Positions 61,641-64,000 of a stretch of 64,000 bases of DNA are shown in pieces. Source of the stretch: Paenibacillus sp. JDR-2 (GTDB lineage Bacteria; Bacillota; Bacilli; Paenibacillales; Paenibacillaceae). A model generated the notes under the pieces. It saw nothing but the letters and a program-made list of their open reading frames with translations. It ran no database searches and was not told the DNA's origin. The stretch covers positions 396,001-460,000 of the forward strand of contig NC_012914.1 in NCBI RefSeq assembly GCF_000023585.1, in the 5' to 3' direction. The stretch's first letter is position 1; every line of letters begins with the position of its first letter. The position numbers and the translations under genes were made by a program.

Positions 61641-63267
61641 AGTTCTTATTATCGACGACGAAGAACCGCTTCGGGAGGCCATTCGGATTCTGGGCGACTG
61701 GAAGGGGCTTGGCGTAGCCGAGGTGCTGGAAGCCACGGACGGCAAGATGGGCCTTGAGATGATCGCCAATCATTCGGTTGATCTGGTGATGGTGGATATG
61801 AAGATGCCGGGGATGAGCGGCGCGGAGCTGCTGCAGGTGCTGGAACGCGACTACCCGGATATGCCTGCCATCGTGATTAGCGGCTATAACGATTTTGAAT
61901 ATACCCGGCAAGCCATTCGCTCCAAGGTCGTTGACTATCTGCTCAAGCCGATTAACCGGCCTGACCTGAATGCCGCGCTGCGCAAGGCGGTTGATCTGCT
62001 GGAAGCGCGCCGCGTGCGGGAGAGCGAGTTCATTAACCGCAATATTACCCTCAATATGTCCCTGCCGAAGCTGAAGGAGAAAATGTACCTGTCTATCATC
62101 GACCGAAGCTTCCGCAGCCAGACGAACGAGGCTTTCCTTCCGCTGATCGGAGCGGATGATCCGGACAACCGGTTTGCCGCCGTTGTGCTGAGAATGCTGA
62201 ATATGGAGAAGGTGCGCAAAGCCCGGTTCCATTCGGACGTGGACCTGCTTCATTTTGCCGTGGGGAATATGCTGAACGAGATTGCGGGCGAGTACTTTCA
62301 GGCATTCAGCTTCGCCAGCCCGAAGATGGACCGCGAGCTTATCGTCATCTTGACGATGAAGGGCGCTTACCAGGAGGATATCGCGTACCGGTCGCTGCAT
62401 CAGATGAACAAAGCGCTGGCGGCGCTTCAAGATTTGCTTGGCATTGTGGCTGCAGCCGGGATCGGCACGCCATGCGAGAGCATTATGGAGATTGCCTCCT
62501 CCTACGAGACAGCCAAAGCGGCGATTAACGGAATTGATTTACTGAAGCTCAAAGGCTATTTCGTTGCCAACGCCGTGGCCAAATCCGCGAACGAAGGCTA
62601 TCCCGTTACGGGACGGATGCAGATGTTCCGGGCAGCGCTGGAGTCGGGCAACACGGCAGGCGCGAAGTCGATCCTCTCCGAGGAGCTCCGGAAATGGGGC
62701 GGCGCGGATTTGTTTACGCTTGGAGATGCGGACCAGTCGCTTGGCCGGTTTATTATTCTGATGAACGATATTTCGCTGGAGCTTGGCGTGCCTAGAGAAA
62801 AGCTGCCTTTAATGGAAGAGCATCCGGTCCGCTTCATGGGCTTGTCCGATGACTATGCGAGCTATGAGCAGTTCAGCAAGCTGCTGGAGGACGCGCTGCA
62901 CTTCTATCTGGAGCAGCTCCGCTTGACGCAGTCCGCGAATCGTCCCTTCGAGATCGGAGATATCAAAGCCTACATCGACAACCGGTACTATGAGGACATT
63001 AAAATTTCGATGTTCGCTGATAAATATTTTCTAAGCAGGGAATACATAATGAAGCTGTTCAAGCAGCAGTTCGGATGCGGGATCCATGAGTACGTGCAGC
63101 GTATTCGAATGGACAAGGCGAAGGAGCTCCTTGATGATCCAAGCCTGAAGATCCAGGATATTTCCGAGATGCTTGGCTACAAGGACAAGAACTATTTCAG
63201 CAAAGCATTCCGGAATTATTTCTCCATTTCACCGACGGAGTATCGAACCGCTCGCAAGGAAGGATAA
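61633..63267 (+). CDS. YesN-type response regulator, REC plus AraC output
   Basis: The protein has 544 residues. The N-terminal receiver domain has the phospho-Asp in VDMKMPGMSG (near residue 55), acidic DDEE at 9-12 and Lys in LLKPIN. A long middle region of YesN type follows. The C-terminal AraC DNA-binding domain (from about 440) includes ISMFADKYFLSREYIMKLFK and ISEMLGYKDKNYFSKAFRNY. The gene overlaps the kinase gene by 8 bp. It probably activates the binding-protein gene and the divergent permeases. Confidence 0.93.
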   Translation: MYKVLIIDDEEPLREAIRILGDWKGLGVAEVLEATDGKMGLEMIANHSVDLVMVDMKMPGMSGAELLQVLERDYPDMPAIVISGYNDFEYTRQAIRSKVVDYLLKPINRPDLNAALRKAVDLLEARRVRESEFINRNITLNMSLPKLKEKMYLSIIDRSFRSQTNEAFLPLIGADDPDNRFAAVVLRMLNMEKVRKARFHSDVDLLHFAVGNMLNEIAGEYFQAFSFASPKMDRELIVILTMKGAYQEDIAYRSLHQMNKALAALQDLLGIVAAAGIGTPCESIMEIASSYETAKAAINGIDLLKLKGYFVANAVAKSANEGYPVTGRMQMFRAALESGNTAGAKSILSEELRKWGGADLFTLGDADQSLGRFIILMNDISLELGVPREKLPLMEEHPVRFMGLSDDYASYEQFSKLLEDALHFYLEQLRLTQSANRPFEIGDIKAYIDNRYYEDIKISMFADKYFLSREYIMKLFKQQFGCGIHEYVQRIRMDKAKELLDDPSLKIQDISEMLGYKDKNYFSKAFRNYFSISPTEYRTARKEG

Positions 63268-63268
63268 A

Positions 63269-63316
63269 AAGTGAACTAGGGGAACACTCCGCTTTTTTAC
63301 CCTTAACTAGTCACTT
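63269..63316 (+). promoter_or_regulatory. long inverted repeat after the response-regulator gene
   Basis: AAGTGAACTAG (63269-63279) pairs with CTAGTCACTT (63307-63316) apart from one bulged A. The loop includes TTTTTT. It may be an attenuating terminator or a processing hairpin that sets the ratio of binding protein to regulator. Confidence 0.4.
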
Positions 63317-63443
63317 ATGTGCATTTTTATCCCGATCCGTATTCATTATGATAAACGTGTGCATAAGGTCAGCGATAACAACAGCCCGCCAATCAAGACG
63401 GGAAGTCAGAATGCTGGCAACTATGAGAAATGGGGGCGTTACA

Positions 63444-64000
63444 ATGTTCAAAAGAATGGCTTCGGTGTCGCTCAGCCTTGCGCTGGTCGGCGGTATGCTC
63501 GCTGCTTGCGGCGGCAACAATGGCAACGATACAGCTAATAACGGTGGCACAGCCAATAATGGCGCAGCTTCCGACAAACCGGTAACGATTAACATGTTCA
63601 CAGCTTCTCCGGAGTACACGGATGCGTTCAACGCGTACATCGCCGAGTACAAAAAAGTGAAGCCAAACGTAACCATCAACCTTGAAATCATGCAAGCCGA
63701 TTACAATACAGTTTTGAAATCCAAGATCGCTTCGGGCAGCACGCCTGACGTATTCCAGACTACGGCTGGCGGCGACATCGATACGTTCGCTGAGTACAGC
63801 GCGGATCTGACTAACGAGCCTCTTGCGGCTGCAATGACAGACGGCGTTAGGACGAACATGACTTCTTCGGACGGCAAAGTATTGGGTCTGCCGGTTAAAG
63901 GCAACCTGATGACCCTGATCTACAACAAGAAGCTTCTGACGGATGCAGGCATCGCTGAGCCTCCTAAGACGATCGCGGAACTGAACGACGACATCGCGAA
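63444..64000 (+). CDS. extracellular sugar-binding lipoprotein of ABC transporter, 3' truncated
   Basis: ATG 63444 follows GGGGG, and the frame stays open to the window end (185 codons). The signal peptide FKRMASVSLSLALVGGMLAACGG has its lipobox Cys at residue 22. An Asn/Gly-rich linker follows, then a typical family 1 solute-binding start (VTINMFTASPEYTDAFNAYI and KSKIASGSTPDVFQTTAGGDI). It would deliver the sugar to the permeases encoded at 57.9-59.6 kb. It is co-oriented with the YesM/YesN genes. Confidence 0.9.
   Translation, partial: MFKRMASVSLSLALVGGMLAACGGNNGNDTANNGGTANNGAASDKPVTINMFTASPEYTDAFNAYIAEYKKVKPNVTINLEIMQADYNTVLKSKIASGSTPDVFQTTAGGDIDTFAEYSADLTNEPLAAAMTDGVRTNMTSSDGKVLGLPVKGNLMTLIYNKKLLTDAGIAEPPKTIAELNDDIA

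Overview
The window looks like a chromosomal segment of an endospore-forming, high-GC Gram-positive bacterium of the Paenibacillus type. Supporting signs are strong AGGAGG-type ribosome binding sites, GTG and TTG starts, a spore-coat transglutaminase gene (tgl), a RacA-like MerR protein, YesM/YesN two-component regulators, a B. subtilis-like eps cluster, DUF4179 anti-sigma and YvbH-like proteins, and many small intergenic hairpin repeats. No rRNA, tRNA, phage, transposase or CRISPR array was recognised. Genus assignment is inference; no database search was possible.

Layout. 1-5.2 kb: two small hypothetical genes, then a hexuronate unit (GntR regulator, mannonate dehydratase uxuA, mannonate oxidoreductase uxuB, aldo/keto reductase) and a lipoprotein. 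5.2-9 kb: RacA-like protein on the minus strand, a guanine-class riboswitch in front of a purine permease, and tgl. 9-12.2 kb: AraC regulator divergent from a Gfo/Idh/MocA oxidoreductase and sugar-epimerase pair. 12.3-16.4 kb: mqnB-mqnD of the futalosine menaquinone route (minus strand), a 6-phosphogluconolactonase-like protein and an APH(6)-like kinase. 16.4-17.3 kb: a hairpin satellite with an exact 62-bp period. 17.4-19.6 kb: TetR regulator and DHA2 efflux pump with matching palindromic operators.

20.5-38.7 kb is a long, mostly overlapping exopolysaccharide operon: chain-length modulator, tyrosine kinase, a structured RNA leader in the position of the EAR antiterminator, 4,6-dehydratase, flippase, pyruvyltransferase, glycosyltransferases, polymerase-like protein, acyltransferases, uronate-type epimerase, aminotransferase, galU and ugd. 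A GT4 glycosyltransferase is fused to the initiating phosphoglycosyl transferase. The gene set predicts a polymer started on a bacillosamine-like amino sugar and containing uronic acid and possibly pyruvate. A secreted Asn/Gly-repeat protein follows.

39.9-51.3 kb: acetyltransferase, lipoprotein, ECF sigma with its DUF4179 anti-sigma, hydrolases, Lrp regulator, thioredoxin-reductase-like flavoprotein, a CDF metal exporter behind an ArsR-type operator, PH-domain protein, MFS pump. 51.5-52.05 kb: a second 62-bp hairpin array. 52.1-57.8 kb (minus strand): membrane diguanylate cyclase, then a Fur-box-controlled siderophore uptake set (two permeases, binding lipoprotein, AraC regulator, no ATPase). 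57.9-64 kb: a sugar ABC transporter split into two permease genes (minus) and a YesM/YesN system plus binding protein (plus), the last cut by the window end.

The most unusual features are the 62-bp hairpin arrays and related intergenic repeat loci, a guanine-type aptamer whose terminator overlaps it like an ON switch, the GT-PGT fusion, the EAR-position RNA, and two unannotated short leader ORFs.
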